Source: Selenomonadales bacterium UBA7018 (GTDB lineage Bacteria; Bacillota; Negativicutes; Selenomonadales; Selenomonadaceae). Taken from it: a DNA stretch of 64,000 nucleotides. The position numbers were made by a program, and so were the translations under genes. Where the stretch lies: assembly GCA_002448305.1 (NCBI GenBank), contig DJWY01000025.1:65894-129893 (forward strand), read 5' to 3'. Of the stretch, positions 8,377 through 17,455 are shown one piece after another (within the stretch, counting starts at the first letter, position 1; each line of letters starts with the position of its first letter). The notes under the pieces were generated by a model. It saw only the letters and a program-made list of their open reading frames with translations, was not told where the DNA came from and ran no database searches.

Positions 8377-9171
8377 TTAATATTTAATCAAATCAGCATT
8401 GAACCATGCCTCCGAAATTTTTTTAGCGGTGCCGTCCTTAACCATTTGGTCGAAAACGTCTTGAATTTCGTCGCGCAGTTTGACGTTATCTTTACTAAAG
8501 CCAACGCTCATCTTCAAAATCGTGCCAATTTTTACATCAATCAATTTGAGTTCGTCGGGATTTTTATTCATCTCGTAACGGGCAACTATTTCGTCGCAAA
8601 TTACGACGTCGACTTCGCCGTTTTTAAGGGCGTTAAGGACAGCGGTAAATGTGTCATAAGTTTTGTAGTCCTTGAGAGCGTTTTTGAGATTTTCATTTTG
8701 CGTAAGGTAGCAATCGGAAGTTGAGCCGGCTTGCGTGCCAACGATTTTTCCTTCTAGGTCGCCTTCGGAATGGATATTCAAATCGCTATTTTTCCTGACT
8801 AAAAGAATTTGTCTGTCGTCCATGTAGGGCTTAATGAAAATCATATATTCTTTGCGCTCTTCGGTTATGTCGAGTCCGTTCCAAATCATATCGATATTGC
8901 CGGAAGTAATCGCTTCGCGCTTATCCTTCCAAGCGATTGGCTTAAATTCTATATCAACGTTCAAACGATTAGCCGCCTCGCGGGCAAGGTCAATGTCAAA
9001 GCCGATCAGTTCATTTTTCTCGTTGTGGAAACATATCGGCGGGAAGTCGGCATCCACCCCGATTACAATTTTTTTACTGAAATTCCTGTCGACGCCTTGC
9101 GAATCTTTTTCTCCGCCGCAACCCGCCAAACTCAAAGTCACGAGGAGCAAAGCTAACAAAATCTTTTTCAT
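8377..9171 (-). CDS. Amino-acid ABC substrate-binding lipoprotein, paralog 5 (first gene of operon)
   Basis: A 264-aa SBP_bac_3 lipoprotein beginning MKKILLALLL with lipobox SLAG-Cys. The frame is open further upstream, but the ATG at 9171 has an AAAGGAGC site and a signal peptide directly after it, so it is chosen. The pocket segment is FPPICF instead of YAPMGF, the most divergent of the five. It is the promoter-proximal gene behind a consensus promoter at 9205-9233. Confidence 0.9.
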   Translation of the reverse strand: MKKILLALLLVTLSLAGCGGEKDSQGVDRNFSKKIVIGVDADFPPICFHNEKNELIGFDIDLAREAANRLNVDIEFKPIAWKDKREAITSGNIDMIWNGLDITEERKEYMIFIKPYMDDRQILLVRKNSDLNIHSEGDLEGKIVGTQAGSTSDCYLTQNENLKNALKDYKTYDTFTAVLNALKNGEVDVVICDEIVARYEMNKNPDELKLIDVKIGTILKMSVGFSKDNVKLRDEIQDVFDQMVKDGTAKKISEAWFNADLIKY

Positions 9172-9204
9172 GTTCAAAGCTCCTTTTCTATTAATGTAGA
9201 TTGA

Positions 9205-9233
9205 ATTATATTTCCCAATTATGCACTTGTCAA
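9205..9233 (-). promoter_or_regulatory. Consensus promoter of the SBP operon
   Basis: On the minus strand TTGACA (9228-9233), a 17-nt spacer and TATAAT (9205-9210) match the sigma70 consensus at all 12 positions. The start codon of the first SBP lies about 30 nt downstream of the -10 box. Expression is probably strong. Confidence 0.85.
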
Positions 9234-9267
9234 AAATTTTATCGACTGGATATTGGATATATAATGT

Positions 9268-9573
9268 AAAAGTGGACACGAAAAGAGTAATTATATGCAA
9301 CCAAAGAAACTCAACATTGTGCAATCTTTTTCCGCTAAAGGTTGTTCCTTTGATAATGCCGTTGTCGAGGCTTTTTTCAAATTCCTCAATGCTGAAGAGA
9401 CCAACCGCAGATATTATTCTACCTTTGCCGATTTACAACTTTCCTTGTTTGAGTATATTGACGGCTTTTACAACCTAAAGCGTCCGCATTCTGCCATCGA
9501 TTTTCTTTCCCCTAATGATTTTGAATCTAAATTTTTAGGTTTTATATCTCTCGGCGCAGCAACTTCGTCGTAA
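9268..9573 (+). pseudogene. IS3-family transposase OrfB remnant
   Basis: The 92 codons from 9295 correspond to the C-terminal end of an IS3-type integrase-core transposase: the FDNAVVEAFFKFLNAEE block holds the last catalytic Glu region, followed by YIDGFYNLKRPHSAI and the SPNDFE signature. The N-terminal helix-turn-helix and the first two catalytic Asp are absent. A TGTAAAAGTGGACAC stretch at 9268, resembling an IS3-group terminal repeat, lies immediately upstream, so most of the element has been deleted internally. No matching right end was found downstream. Confidence 0.8.
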
Positions 9574-9704
9574 ATTATCGCATAGCGGCAACGCGGGTGC
9601 AGGGCGGAAGCGTCACACCGCTCTCCGTCGTAGTAAGGCAGAGGCTAAAGACACGGTTTGTGCCCGCCGTCGTCTATTTCATTTTAATTCGACATGAATA
9701 TTTT

Positions 9705-9732
9705 TTGCGTCAAGAATAAAATCTGATATAAT
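9705..9732 (+). promoter_or_regulatory. Promoter of the LTA-synthase-like gene
   Basis: TTGCGT (9705-9710), a 16-nt spacer and TATAAT (9727-9732). The TTG start codon lies 31 nt after the -10 box behind GAAGGGAG. Confidence 0.7.
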
Positions 9733-9763
9733 GGCATAAAATTTTCTGAAGGGAGTTCGCCTC

Positions 9764-11761
9764 TTGAAGTTTCTAAAAAGATTTTTCGACGGCATACAGC
9801 GTGACGCCAGATTATTTTTGTTCGTGCTGATTTTGCTTGAAGTATATCGCGGATTGTTCATAATTTTTATGTCGAGCTATATGAATGAGGATTCGGGCGC
9901 GGCGCAAATTTTTTCCGCAATGTTCACGGGCTTGAGACTTAGTTTGAAAACGGCAGGCGCAATAACTTTAATTTCGTTTGTCTTAGTAACGATTATCGGA
10001 CTGAAGGCGCGTCTGCGCTTATACGTTGGAATTGGCGCGTCGCTGATTTTCTCAACGCTATTCATGTTGCGTTTTCCGTATTGGCGGGCGTTCCAATCAA
10101 CGTTCGGAATGGAAGTCGTGCAAGGTTTCAATGACGATATTTTTTCCATAATCGTGACGATGATTCAGGAATACGGAATTATTTGGCGATTTTTAGTCGC
10201 GGTGATTTTAACGTTGCTTTGCGTAGCGATTTTAAGCCGGCTATTACTGATAAAAACTTTCCCCTTGCCGGTGCTTGACGATAAGAAAAAAGTTGCGGGC
10301 TTTTCGGCGGGTTTAGTTGTTGGAATATTTTTATTCGGGCTGTTTGTACGTTTCGGCGGAAGTTTCACTTATGGCGGTGGAATAAATTGGGAAAATGCCG
10401 GCGTCACGACCGATAATTTTTTGAACGAATGCATACTTGACGACGCTCAAGCACTTTATCGGGCGCGGGCTATGGCTAAGCGCATGGAGGCGGGCGAAAT
10501 TTCCGGCGTTAATCCCGATAAAATCGCAGAGTCCGCGCAGATTATCGCCGTCAACAAAGAAATTGTCGAAAAAAATCTTGCTCCCTATCTTGAGCGAAAA
10601 GCTAAGGGCGAACGCATTCAGAAGCCCAAACACATTTTTATAATACTCGGCGAAACTTTTATGCAGTGGCCGCTTTTGGGCAAATACGATGAACTTTTGC
10701 TCGCGGAGGGAATTAAATCACTTATCGCGGAAGAAAATTGCTACTACAGCCGCAACTTTATGCCCAATGGCGATTTCACTTCGACGGCGATAACAGGACT
10801 TGTGACCGGCTTGCCCGACGTTAATATCAAAGTTAATTATCAGGCGCGTACTTATGAAAAACTTTATATTACGGCAATGGCTCCGCCATTTCGCGAACTC
10901 GGCTACAATATTGATTTTTGGTATGGCGGAATGCCCAGTTGGGATTCAATCGCTAAAATGTCCTTTGCGCAAGGCTTTGATAATTTTTACGGCTACCCCG
11001 ACTTCAACGCGCCTAAGCAAACGACTTGGGGCACGTCCGACGAAAATTTATTTAATGCTTTACTTGCGCACCTTGACGAAGAGCCGCCGACCGTCCATTT
11101 AGTTATGACGACGAGCAATCACCCGCCATACAATTTGGATTTAGCGGCGGAAGGCTTTGACATGAAAGCCGAAGTTGAAGCCTTGAAAAAATTTCCGAAT
11201 ATCGAAGACGTAGACCAATTAGCGATTGAGCTTGGGCACTATTGGTATATGGACGAAGTTATCACGAATTTTATCCGCGCCGCCAGTCAGAAATTTCCGG
11301 AGAGCTTATTTATCGTGACGGGCGACCATGCCGTTCGTTGCGACCCTTCCACGCACCCGACAATTTTTGAACATCAAAGCGTACCGTTCGTAATGTACGG
11401 CGCGGGCATTACCAAAGGAATTCTTCCGCCCGATGCTGTTGGCGACCACATTTCCATTGTCCCGACGATTATTGAGTTGATTGCGCCGAAAGATTTTGCA
11501 TACTATTCGATTGCGCCGAGTTTGTTTGAAAGTAACGGCGTAGGCTTTAATAATTCGACATTTTTAACGGCGTCAGTTACGGGGGAAATTGATTCGGACG
11601 ACATTGAACTTTTGCCGCACGTCGCCTCTAATGAACTTAACGAAGTCAATTTAAATAATGAACGAGCGCACGCCAAAGAAATTATCGACGCAATGCGGAC
11701 TGTCGCTTGGTGGATTATCACGCAGGGATTATTCTTCGGCGAAGTTGAACCGACGAAATAA
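9764..11761 (+). CDS. LTA synthase-like sulfatase-fold phosphoglycerol transferase
   Basis: A 665-aa membrane enzyme with about five N-terminal hydrophobic segments (residues ~15-230) and an extracytoplasmic sulfatase/alkaline-phosphatase-fold domain (residues ~290-610). Visible family features are the metal-binding Glu in ILGETF, a Thr-containing candidate nucleophile segment (NGDFTSTAITG), an NHPP motif, and the metal ligands in VTGDHAVR. The family transfers glycerol phosphate or other phospholipid head groups to envelope glycans. In a diderm the acceptor could be an outer-membrane glycan or periplasmic glucan rather than true LTA. The start is TTG with a GAAGGGAG site. It has its own promoter, and a terminator lies between it and murE. 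Confidence 0.85.
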   Translation: MKFLKRFFDGIQRDARLFLFVLILLEVYRGLFIIFMSSYMNEDSGAAQIFSAMFTGLRLSLKTAGAITLISFVLVTIIGLKARLRLYVGIGASLIFSTLFMLRFPYWRAFQSTFGMEVVQGFNDDIFSIIVTMIQEYGIIWRFLVAVILTLLCVAILSRLLLIKTFPLPVLDDKKKVAGFSAGLVVGIFLFGLFVRFGGSFTYGGGINWENAGVTTDNFLNECILDDAQALYRARAMAKRMEAGEISGVNPDKIAESAQIIAVNKEIVEKNLAPYLERKAKGERIQKPKHIFIILGETFMQWPLLGKYDELLLAEGIKSLIAEENCYYSRNFMPNGDFTSTAITGLVTGLPDVNIKVNYQARTYEKLYITAMAPPFRELGYNIDFWYGGMPSWDSIAKMSFAQGFDNFYGYPDFNAPKQTTWGTSDENLFNALLAHLDEEPPTVHLVMTTSNHPPYNLDLAAEGFDMKAEVEALKKFPNIEDVDQLAIELGHYWYMDEVITNFIRAASQKFPESLFIVTGDHAVRCDPSTHPTIFEHQSVPFVMYGAGITKGILPPDAVGDHISIVPTIIELIAPKDFAYYSIAPSLFESNGVGFNNSTFLTASVTGEIDSDDIELLPHVASNELNEVNLNNERAHAKEIIDAMRTVAWWIITQGLFFGEVEPTK

Positions 11762-11782
11762 ATTTAGCGTCTCGAAATGTCA

Positions 11783-11820
11783 AGGAGCCTGTGCACTTTG
11801 CATAAGCTCCTAATTTTTTT
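11783..11820 (+). terminator. Terminator after the LTA-synthase-like gene
   Basis: AGGAGC (11783-11788) pairs with GCTCCT (11806-11811) across a 17-nt loop and is followed by AATTTTTTT. Confidence 0.65.
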
Positions 11821-11843
11821 GAACAAGAAATTTTTTTGCGGCA

Positions 11844-11873
11844 TTGTTTTTTCATGCAAAGTTCAATTATAAT
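11844..11873 (+). promoter_or_regulatory. Promoter of the mur operon
   Basis: TTGTTT (11844-11849), an 18-nt spacer and TATAAT (11868-11873), 28 bp before the chosen murE start codon. It is the only clear promoter seen before ftsQ, so the whole peptidoglycan cluster is probably transcribed from here. Confidence 0.65.
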
Positions 11874-11901
11874 TAGCGGCAAACAGGAAGGAGGCGAGAC
11901 C

Positions 11902-13362
11902 TTGATAAAAAAGCTGAGCGAATTGGCACTACTGATTCCCGACGCGCTCATTGTCGGCGATGACGTTTTGATAAGCGGCATTGAGCACGACTCGCGCAAG
12001 GTTACGACAAAAAATTTATTCGTGTGCATGGAAGGCGCGCACGTTGACGGACATAATTTTATTCCACAAGCAATGGAGAGAGGCGCGGTTGCCGTCCTCA
12101 CGACCAGGAAGAATTTCGAGCCGCCAGAAAATATTTCAGCGGTTATCGTTCCGGATATGCTGAATGCTTTGGCGGTTATCGTCCCGTATTTTTACGATTA
12201 TCCTGCGCGGCAAATGCGCGTTATCGGTATCACGGGTACGAACGGCAAGACGACAACGACTTATCTTTTGCGCGAAATTTTTACCTGCGCGGGCTTTAAG
12301 GTCGGTTTGATTGGCACGATTCAAAATCTTATCGGCGAAGAAAAATTCCCCGTGCGTAACACTACGCCCAACGTTATTGACTTGCAGAAATTTTTAGTCG
12401 AGATGGTCAAGAAAAAAGTTGACGTTGTAGTTATGGAAGTTTCAAGCCATGCGCTTGCGGAAAATCGGGTTGCGGGCGTCGAGTTCGATACGGCAATTTT
12501 CACGAACTTAACGCAGGACCATTTAGATTTTCATGGGACAATGGAAAATTATTTGCGTGCGAAGTCTAAGCTTTTCGATATGGTATCTCGGCGCGGGCAC
12601 AAGCAGAATAAAACGGCGATAATCAACGTTGACGACGCGGCGAGCACTGAAATTTTAAAGCATTGTCTTTGCAAAACGATAACTTACGGCTTGAAAGATT
12701 CTGCCGATATTCGCGCCACTGAATTAAATATCCGCGCTGACGGAATGGAAATGCAATGCGTAATGCCCCTTAGCTTGCACCTCACGGGGATTTTTAATGT
12801 TTATAACGTGTTGGCGGCGACGGGCGCGGCTTTGGCTGAAAATATTTCGTCCGAAGTTATCAAACGCGCTCTGGAAAATTTTAAAAGCGTGCCCGGACGT
12901 TTCGAGCGAATTTTTGCCGACGTTCCGTTTGAAGTGATTGTCGACTACGCGCACACGCCCGACGGCGTCAAAAATGTTTTAGAGACCGCCGCGCAGATTG
13001 CTACCGGAAAAATTATAACGGTGATAGGCTGTGGCGGCGACCGCGACCATAAAAAGCGTCCGATAATGGGCAAAATTGCCGCCGAGTTTAGCGACGTTGT
13101 TATTGCTACTTCCGATAATCCGCGCACTGAAGACCCCGAAAAAATTTTGGACGATTTGGAAGGCGGGATTGGCAATAAAAATCATGAGCGCATTGTCGAC
13201 CGGCGAGCGGCAATCTTTAGGGCGATTGAACTTGCCGAAGCGGGTGACATTGTTTTAATTTTGGGCAAAGGGCACGAGAATTATCAGATTTTAAACACTG
13301 GAAAGATTCATTTCGATGACAGAGAGATTGCGCAGGAGGCAATAGAGAAATGGAAAAATTAA
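11902..13362 (+). CDS. murE: UDP-MurNAc-tripeptide synthetase (meso-DAP adding)
   Basis: A 486-aa cytoplasmic Mur ligase that adds the third residue of the peptidoglycan stem. The ATP-binding loop GTNGKTTT is at about residue 112. The substrate-specificity motif DNPRTEDP, in which the Arg marks meso-diaminopimelate-adding enzymes, is near residue 405. The reading frame is open upstream, but the TTG at 11902 follows GGAGG at good spacing and starts at the usual family N-terminus, so it is preferred. The gene overlaps murF by 13 bp, implying translational coupling. Confidence 0.95.
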   Translation: MIKKLSELALLIPDALIVGDDVLISGIEHDSRKVTTKNLFVCMEGAHVDGHNFIPQAMERGAVAVLTTRKNFEPPENISAVIVPDMLNALAVIVPYFYDYPARQMRVIGITGTNGKTTTTYLLREIFTCAGFKVGLIGTIQNLIGEEKFPVRNTTPNVIDLQKFLVEMVKKKVDVVVMEVSSHALAENRVAGVEFDTAIFTNLTQDHLDFHGTMENYLRAKSKLFDMVSRRGHKQNKTAIINVDDAASTEILKHCLCKTITYGLKDSADIRATELNIRADGMEMQCVMPLSLHLTGIFNVYNVLAATGAALAENISSEVIKRALENFKSVPGRFERIFADVPFEVIVDYAHTPDGVKNVLETAAQIATGKIITVIGCGGDRDHKKRPIMGKIAAEFSDVVIATSDNPRTEDPEKILDDLEGGIGNKNHERIVDRRAAIFRAIELAEAGDIVLILGKGHENYQILNTGKIHFDDREIAQEAIEKWKN

Positions 13363-14708
13363 GTTTGGCGGAAGTCGCGCAGGTTACGGGCGCGGAAAAA
13401 AATTCGGATGCAGGTATTTACTTTGAGGGCGTCACGACTGACAGCAGGAAAATTACGAGCGATTCATTATTCGTCGCGCTCAAGGGCGAACACTTCAACG
13501 GCGAAAGCTTCGCGGCGGAAGCTCTTAAAAAAGGAGCGTCGGCTGTTCTTGTCAGCAAAAATTTTAACAGAGAACTTGACGGGATAATTTTAAAAGTCGA
13601 CGACACGTTGAAAGCTTACAGTCAAATTGCGGGCGTGTGGCGAAATCGCTTTAACATTCCGGTTGTTGCGGTGACTGGCTCCAATGGCAAAACTACTACG
13701 AAAGATTTGACTGCCGCCGCGCTCAACTGTTTAGGCAATGTCCAAAAAACTTCTGGGAATTTTAATAACGAAGTCGGCGTTCCAATGACTTTGCTTGAAT
13801 TCAACGACAAACATAAAGCCGCCGTCGTCGAAATCGGTATGCGCGGGCTTGGTCAGATTGAATCGCTTGCCGAAGTCGTTAAGCCCACGATTGGCATTGT
13901 TACCAACGTCAGCGAAACGCATTTTGAACTGCTAGGCTCGATAGAAAATATTGCGCGGGCGAAGGGCGAATTGGTCGAAGCAATTCAAGAGGGCGGCACG
14001 ATTATTCTTAATGCGGACAACCGCCATACCGCCGCAATGAAAGATTTAGCGCGTGCGGGTGTTAAGGTCATAACTTACAGCTTGGAGGGCGGAGCCGATT
14101 TAGTCGCAAGGGATATTCTAATTGGGAGCGTTGCGACAGAATTTACGCTAAGCTATGGCGGCGCAGATTATGGTTTTGAAATTCCGATGATTGGTCGTCA
14201 TAACGTTTCAAATGCATTGGCGGCAATCGCGACGGGCTTGACGGTCGGCTTAAGCGTCGAAGAAATTCAGCGCGGCATTTCGACTTTGACGACAACTAAA
14301 ATGCGTTTCGAGGTAATTCGCCGCGACGGCTTAACGATTATCAACGACGCTTACAACGCAAGCCCCGCTTCAATGCGCGTAGCGATTAAGACAATGTCTG
14401 AAGTTTACGGCGGGCGAATGATAGCGGTTTTAGGCGACATGCTGGAACTTGGCGACATTTCGGAGCGCGTGCACAAGGAAATTGGCGCGGAACTCGTCGA
14501 GAATAAATTTGACACGCTGATAACTTTAGGCGAGCTTGGAAAATTTATCGCAGAGGGCGCACGCGACGCGGGCTTGAAAAATGTTTACAGCTTCGATACG
14601 CATGAGGCGGCGGCTAAAAAAATTTTGGAACTTGTCCGGATTGGCGACACGATTTTATTTAAGGCGTCGCACGTCATGCACATGGAAAAAATTATCGAGC
14701 TTATCTGA
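13350..14708 (+). CDS. murF: UDP-MurNAc-tripeptide--D-Ala-D-Ala ligase
   Basis: A 452-aa Mur ligase that adds D-Ala-D-Ala to the UDP-MurNAc-tripeptide in the cytoplasm. Visible features are the ATP loop GSNGKTTTKD at ~108-117, the family segment EIGMRGLGQI, and the C-terminal-domain DAYNASPASM motif. Length is typical. The next gene, mraY, starts 13 bp downstream. Confidence 0.95.
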   Translation: MEKLSLAEVAQVTGAEKNSDAGIYFEGVTTDSRKITSDSLFVALKGEHFNGESFAAEALKKGASAVLVSKNFNRELDGIILKVDDTLKAYSQIAGVWRNRFNIPVVAVTGSNGKTTTKDLTAAALNCLGNVQKTSGNFNNEVGVPMTLLEFNDKHKAAVVEIGMRGLGQIESLAEVVKPTIGIVTNVSETHFELLGSIENIARAKGELVEAIQEGGTIILNADNRHTAAMKDLARAGVKVITYSLEGGADLVARDILIGSVATEFTLSYGGADYGFEIPMIGRHNVSNALAAIATGLTVGLSVEEIQRGISTLTTTKMRFEVIRRDGLTIINDAYNASPASMRVAIKTMSEVYGGRMIAVLGDMLELGDISERVHKEIGAELVENKFDTLITLGELGKFIAEGARDAGLKNVYSFDTHEAAAKKILELVRIGDTILFKASHVMHMEKIIELI

Positions 14709-14721
14709 GGGAAAAACTTAA

Positions 14722-15678
14722 ATGGAGAAACTTTTAATAGCAGGCGCAATCGCAGCGGGCGTTGTGATAATGCTTGCGCCGATTTGCATTCCGATTTTGC
14801 ACAGATTGAAATTCGGTCAGAGCATACGCGAAGAAGGTCCGAAAAGTCATCAGAAGAAAAGCGGAACGCCGACAATGGGCGGAATGTTTTTAATCACGGG
14901 GATAGTTGTAGCGACGCTGATTCAAGCCCAATGGAACGCGGAAATATTCCTTGCGCTGTTCATTTTGCTCGGACATTTTATCTTAGGCTTCGTCGACGAT
15001 TATTTAAAAGTCGTTCGTAAAAAGAATCAAGGACTTTTGGCGCGGTACAAACTCGCGGGGCAAATTTTAATCGCGGTCGTGACGACATTTGTAGCGAGCG
15101 AACTTTTGATTAACTTCAACCCGACAATTTGGATACCGATAATCAACAAAACCATTGACGCAGGAAATTTATATTTGCCGTTTATGTTCGTTGTAATGGT
15201 CGGGGCGTCAAACGCGGTCAACTTGACGGACGGGCTTGACGGGCTGGCTTCGGGTTGCGTAGCGATTGCGGCGAGTTGTTATGCGGTGATTTGCCTGCTG
15301 ACGGGGCACGAAGATTTAGCGATATTTTGCGCGGCGACGGTCGGGGCTTGCATAGGCTTTTTGAAATTCAACTTCCACCCCGCGAAAGTTTTCATGGGCG
15401 ATACGGGTTCTCTTGCATTGGGCGGAGCATTCGCGGCAGTCGGTATTTTGACGCGCACGGAAATTTTATTAGCGGTCATTGGCTTTGTGTTCGTGTGCGA
15501 GGCAATGTCGGTTATCTTGCAAGTCATTTCGTTCAAGTCGACGGGCAAAAGAATTTTCCGCATGAGTCCGATACATCATCATTTTGAACTTGGCGGCTGG
15601 TCGGAAGTCAAAGTTGTCTTTGTGTTCTGGACGGTCGGATTAATTGCGGGCGTAATTGGGCTATCAATGGCAACGTGA
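14722..15678 (+). CDS. mraY: Phospho-MurNAc-pentapeptide transferase
   Basis: A 318-aa multi-pass membrane enzyme that transfers phospho-MurNAc-pentapeptide to undecaprenyl phosphate, forming lipid I. Family signatures are all present: GTPTMGG near residue 51, GFVDDYLK with the paired Asp, NLTDGLDGLA, FMGDTGSLALG and the MSPIHHHFE motif near the end. The stop codon lies inside a perfect palindrome (15669-15683) that begins a dispersed repeat. Confidence 0.95.
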   Translation: MEKLLIAGAIAAGVVIMLAPICIPILHRLKFGQSIREEGPKSHQKKSGTPTMGGMFLITGIVVATLIQAQWNAEIFLALFILLGHFILGFVDDYLKVVRKKNQGLLARYKLAGQILIAVVTTFVASELLINFNPTIWIPIINKTIDAGNLYLPFMFVVMVGASNAVNLTDGLDGLASGCVAIAASCYAVICLLTGHEDLAIFCAATVGACIGFLKFNFHPAKVFMGDTGSLALGGAFAAVGILTRTEILLAVIGFVFVCEAMSVILQVISFKSTGKRIFRMSPIHHHFELGGWSEVKVVFVFWTVGLIAGVIGLSMAT

Positions 15679-15763
15679 CGTTGCATCCAGCGGACGCGGT
15701 TGACCGTCTCAATGTTTGGACTAATCGCCGCGAGTGTACGCTCCGTTGCACTTCGCTAGTTGC
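15669..15763. repeat. Dispersed palindrome-containing element, copy 1
   Basis: It begins with the perfect palindrome GCAACGT-G-ACGTTGC (15669-15683), which contains the mraY stop codon, and ends with a segment matching, in reverse orientation, 25 bp of the copy at 59681 (core CTAGCGAAGTGCAACGGAGC). The inner ~45 bp is less conserved. A third, partial copy abuts tyrS at 62791-62818. Confidence 0.7.
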
Positions 15764-15789
15764 GTAAAATTTTATTGGGAGTGAATTTA

Positions 15790-17130
15790 ATGGATTTGGC
15801 AAATAAAAAAGTATTAGTAATCGGCGCGGCGCGGAGTGGTGTAGCGGCGGCGAAGATAGCGAAAAATTTCGGTGCAAGTGTAATTCTAAGCGACGCTAAA
15901 GAAAATCTTGACGTGAAAATTTCTGGCGTTGAAATTCGGCTCGGCAAACAGACAGAAGAACTTTTAAGCGGCGTTGATTTGATAATCGTTTCGCCTGCCG
16001 TCCCGATAAAAATTCCGGTGCTTAGGGCGGCGGCAGAAAAAAATATCCCGATAATCAGCGAAGTCGAATTTGCTTACGATTTAGCAAAGTCGCCAATCTG
16101 CGCGGTGACGGGTACGAATGGCAAGACGACAACTGTAACTTTGCTAGGACTTTTGCTGAAAGAAAAATTTCCAAAGGCGCAAGTCGGCGGGAATATTGGC
16201 TTTCCGCTTAGCGAAGTTGCGTTTGAAGTTGGCGCGGGCGGATATTTAGCGGCGGAAATTTCTAGCTATCAAATGGAGGCGACGAAAAATTTCAAGCCGC
16301 ATATTTCAGCAATTTTGAACGTCACGCCCGACCATTTAAAGCGTCATGGTTCAATGGAAGTTTATCAAGCGATGAAGGAGAAAATTTTCGCGCAACAAAA
16401 TGCCGACGATTTCTTGATTCTGAACTATGACGACGAACTTACTCGCGAAATGATTAACCGCGCCGCTTGCAAAGTGCTTTATTTTAGCCGAAAAGTTGCG
16501 CTTGACGAGGGCGCGTTCATTAAAAATAATTCGCTTGTCATAAAGTGCAATGGCGAAATTTTTAACCTGTGCACGATTGACGAACTCGGCATAAAAGGCG
16601 GGCACAATGTCGAGAATGCTCTTGCCGCGTCGCTTATGGCGTTTATTGCGGGCGTTGAGACGGATAAAATTTCCCGCGTGCTGAAAAGTTTTCAAGGGGT
16701 CGAGCACAGGATAGAATTCGTGCGCGAGCTTGACGGCGTGAAATATTATAACGATAGCAAGGCGACTAACACTGATTCGGCGATTAAAGCTTTGGAGACC
16801 TTCGCAGGGCATATTGTGTTGATTGCGGGCGGCGACGATAAGGGCACAGACCTTTCCGACTTTTTAAAGCTGGTCAATGAGCGCGTCGATTATCTGATTT
16901 TAGTTGGTGACGCGGCGGCGCGATTCAAAGCTTGCGCCCTTGATAAAAATTTCCCTGCCGATAAAATTTTGGAGGCGGGCTATTCAATGGAAAAAGCCGT
17001 TGAGCTTGCAAGAAAAATTTCGCGTACGCCGCAAGTCGTGTTGCTTAGTCCTGCCTGCGCAAGTTTCGACATGTACAGCGACTTCGAGGAGCGCGGGCGC
17101 GACTTCAAACGCATTGTGAAGGGTCTTTGA
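15790..17130 (+). CDS. murD: UDP-MurNAc-L-alanine--D-glutamate ligase
   Basis: A 446-aa cytoplasmic Mur ligase that adds D-Glu. A Rossmann-like N-terminal domain (VLVIGAARSGVAAAKIA) is followed by the ATP loop GTNGKTTT (~residue 111), NVTPDHLKRHG and YYNDSKATNTDS, all typical. The frame is open to a TTG 30 bp earlier, but ATG 15790 follows GGGAGTG and fits the family N-terminus. A 111-bp gap holding a dispersed repeat separates it from mraY, the largest gap in this operon. The SMR gene follows after 1 bp. Confidence 0.95.
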   Translation: MDLANKKVLVIGAARSGVAAAKIAKNFGASVILSDAKENLDVKISGVEIRLGKQTEELLSGVDLIIVSPAVPIKIPVLRAAAEKNIPIISEVEFAYDLAKSPICAVTGTNGKTTTVTLLGLLLKEKFPKAQVGGNIGFPLSEVAFEVGAGGYLAAEISSYQMEATKNFKPHISAILNVTPDHLKRHGSMEVYQAMKEKIFAQQNADDFLILNYDDELTREMINRAACKVLYFSRKVALDEGAFIKNNSLVIKCNGEIFNLCTIDELGIKGGHNVENALAASLMAFIAGVETDKISRVLKSFQGVEHRIEFVRELDGVKYYNDSKATNTDSAIKALETFAGHIVLIAGGDDKGTDLSDFLKLVNERVDYLILVGDAAARFKACALDKNFPADKILEAGYSMEKAVELARKISRTPQVVLLSPACASFDMYSDFEERGRDFKRIVKGL

Positions 17131-17131
17131 T

Positions 17132-17455
17132 ATGGGCTATATTTATCTGGCATTAGCGATTGTTTTGGAGCTGTGCGGCACGACTTGCATGAAGTTATCG
17201 AACGGCTTCGACCACAAAATTTTCGCGGCGTCGACGCTGAGTTTTTACGGATTATGTTTTTATTTTTTCGCACTGTCGCTAAAAAGCGTTCAACTAAATA
17301 TCGCTTATGCGACTTGGGGCGGCTTAGGCGTCGTACTCGCGGCGGCTGTCGCCAAAATCTTTTTTAACGAAAGCATTTCGACGCCGGGTTTAATCGGAAT
17401 AACTTTAATAGTTATTGGCGTTGTACTTTGCAATTTCTTTGGAGCAACTAAATGA
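17132..17455 (+). CDS. Small multidrug resistance (SMR/EmrE-type) transporter
   Basis: A 107-aa protein with four hydrophobic segments filling its length, as in SMR proteins. The essential membrane Glu is present in the first helix (ALAIVLELCGTTCMKLS), and helices 3-4 contain the AYATWGGLG and GLIGITLIVIGV signatures. The family exchanges cationic compounds or guanidinium for protons in the inner membrane. It sits 1 bp after murD and its stop overlaps the murG start (ATGA), so it is translated as part of the mur operon. In many dcw clusters this slot, between murD and murG, is occupied by ftsW, which here lies at 23091 in opposite orientation. Confidence 0.9.
   Translation: MGYIYLALAIVLELCGTTCMKLSNGFDHKIFAASTLSFYGLCFYFFALSLKSVQLNIAYATWGGLGVVLAAAVAKIFFNESISTPGLIGITLIVIGVVLCNFFGATK

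Noticed and set aside
5020..9171. Five SBP copies as an assembly artefact
   Set aside because: The copies differ throughout in both sequence and pocket motifs, so they are true paralogs.
9574..9704. Right end of the IS3 remnant
   Set aside because: No sequence complementary to the left-end TGTAAAAGTGGACA was found, so element borders on this side cannot be set.
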